A DNA stretch of 64,000 nt, taken from Planctomycetaceae bacterium. GTDB lineage: Bacteria > Planctomycetota > Planctomycetia > Pirellulales > Pirellulaceae. Shown here in pieces: positions 63,901 to 64,000 of the stretch. The position numbers and the translations under genes are program-made. The stretch is taken from contig JABJJO010000150.1 in the NCBI GenBank assembly GCA_018660825.1, positions 1 through 64,000 of the forward strand, written 5' to 3'. A model generated the notes under the pieces. It saw only the letters and a program-made list of their open reading frames with translations. It made no database searches and was not told the origin of the DNA. Position 1 is the first letter of the stretch; the number at the start of each line of letters is the position of its first letter.

Positions 63901-64000
63901 GGCAGCCTTTCACGTCAGAAAGCCGTTGGCTATGACATTCTCCCAACCATCTGTGACATTGTGGGCATCCACGATCTTGATGAGAGAGTCGAGGGCGGAA
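60907..64000 (+). CDS. Double sulfatase, runs off the window end
   Basis: At least 1031 codons with no stop to the window end. I checked the frame from the ATG to 64000 for stops. Residues 1-24 are a signal peptide. Domain 1 (about 27-530) has the formylglycine site C72-C-P-T-R (CCPTRASLLTG), metal region MVDDMGYSD and FLSDNGASPE. A beta-rich linker (about 555-695) contains FALGGSQHGVALHI and resembles a lectin-like domain. Domain 2 starts near residue 700 (APNFIVILSDDQGWG), with the second site C758-SPSR (CSPSRAALLTG), HFGKWHL and YTADNGTYP. Two active-site cysteines in one chain suggest two sulfate removals by one enzyme. 3' end lies outside the window. Confidence 0.9.
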   Translation, partial: MRILVSLYLSLISLLCSGTLQSADKPNFLVIMVDDMGYSDPQCFGGEIDTPHLNDLADGGLRFTQFYNCARCCPTRASLLTGSYPHRVGLARNGKTLAATAPTLAELLKPAGYQTGMTGKWHLSELAPTTDSQQRIRWMDHQHNLGIPFADPASYPRKRGFDHYYGVIWGVVDYFDPFSLVHGQNEVKDVPDDFYLTDSITDYSIDYIHAFNKNNEKPFFLYVAYTAPHWPLHAKPDVIEKYKGKYDAGWNALKADRFQRQKDMKLFPQNTPIDPVIDRGNSWDDLTAAEKSYQSRKMEVHAAMIDSVDQGIGRIIDTLKATGELENTVIFFLSDNGASPEIPGYAGYDRNGQTRDGKIAHRERELKLPEHLSKLGSAESYTGLGPAWANAANSPLRYWKKESFEGGCRTPLIVHWPAGLGGKAGKITSNIGHVMDIAPTCLELAEAKQDASFSMDGESLVGLLQRSEVNQDRMLYFEHMGGRAARYRQWKISALSGQPWELFNIQQDPAETTNLAIQQPIRLEELSYRWHDWFKTMPSAPKTSSKSATAPIANRALSLSCTASSGQRDGVLFALGGSQHGVALHIKQARLTFSVRSNGELKSISSPTVAKQGPLVIEATLAKDAKMTLEINGMIVATGQADGLIPVQPQDGLSVNDDDQSNVGNYGDPFRYAGKVTQVRIGPLKRSTKEAHRSNNEQKHAPNFIVILSDDQGWGTTSIPYDPRIKQSKSDFFQTPNMERLAAVGMRFTQAYSAHTNCSPSRAALLTGISPAALHFSDIVDRNTGKYYIGNRLTPPVHVNHLDSGTVTIPERLKAYNSAYMTAHFGKWHLNGGGPQAHGFDTGDGATGNREGGLKTNLPDDPKRAYSITRSSIDWMNKQVSRGSPFYLQVSHYATHLGYQSKPETTAQLKSRKPGKRHDNVKFGAMIEDLDTSLGQLLDAADQLGILDNTYIIYTADNGTYPTTDPENINGPLRGSKATLWEAGVRVPMMISGPGIKAGSLSRQKAVGYDILPTICDIVGIHDLDERVEGG

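Overview
This window is bacterial chromosome that looks like a member of the Planctomycetota, most likely Pirellulales. That placement rests on family content only: a DUF1592/DUF1588-type cytochrome protein paired with a DUF1552 protein, a PSCyt1 + WD40 protein beside a pre-peptidase (PPC) protein, a tandem set of sulfatases with PQQ-type propellers, a DUF3500 protein, a Tat-type Gfo/Idh/MocA oxidoreductase, many secreted proteins of unknown function, and a large Ser/Thr kinase. No genus can be named. Genes are dense on both strands. I see no rRNA, tRNA, CRISPR array, prophage or insertion sequence.

Layout. 1-7.1 kb: secreted proteins (BON-like, DUF3352-like, YdjY-like), a stand-alone receiver, the coproheme decarboxylase ChdC/HemQ and a large cytoplasmic protein weakly like heparinase II/III. 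7.1-13.2 kb: YggS, a PLP decarboxylase, an Nramp-like transporter without the metal-binding motifs, a CaMKII-association-domain protein, an SDR39U1/YfcH epimerase and a family-5 uracil-DNA glycosylase. 13.4-16 kb: DUF3500 protein, LRR lipoprotein and a SirB1-like gene broken by an in-frame amber codon. 16.3-21.8 kb: information-processing block dnaG-rpoD with an intercistronic hairpin and a terminator after rpoD, then a coiled-coil zinc-ribbon protein, greA and a GNAT. 21.9-28.2 kb: oxidoreductase, ArsC, duplicated DUF3467 protein and the DUF1592/DUF1552 pair. 28.4-32.4 kb: hslVU protease, isochorismatase-like hydrolase and class V aminotransferase. 32.5-39.4 kb: a minus-strand run copA, kinase-Hsp70 fusion, murB, FtsQ-like. 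39.5-47 kb: CinA-like protein, then the WD40/cytochrome and PPC proteins. 47.3-51.3 kb: a GIDE-LemA-TerB membrane fusion and a sulfite-oxidase-like Mo enzyme. 51.5-64 kb: small paired membrane proteins, esterases, two PQQ-propeller proteins and three sulfatase genes, the last a double-sulfatase polypeptide that runs off the window end.

The most unusual element is the 846-residue protein at 34395-36935. It joins a Ser/Thr kinase with all catalytic motifs to an Hsp70 nucleotide-binding domain plus beta substrate-binding domain. At the Hsp70 positions for the catalytic Lys and Thr it has Val and Lys, and it has no helical lid. It sits directly after a copper ATPase and before cell-wall genes, so it is a candidate client-sensing or stress-sensing kinase. 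Second in interest are the GIDE-LemA-TerB fusion and the WD40 propeller split by a long Ala/Lys coiled coil.
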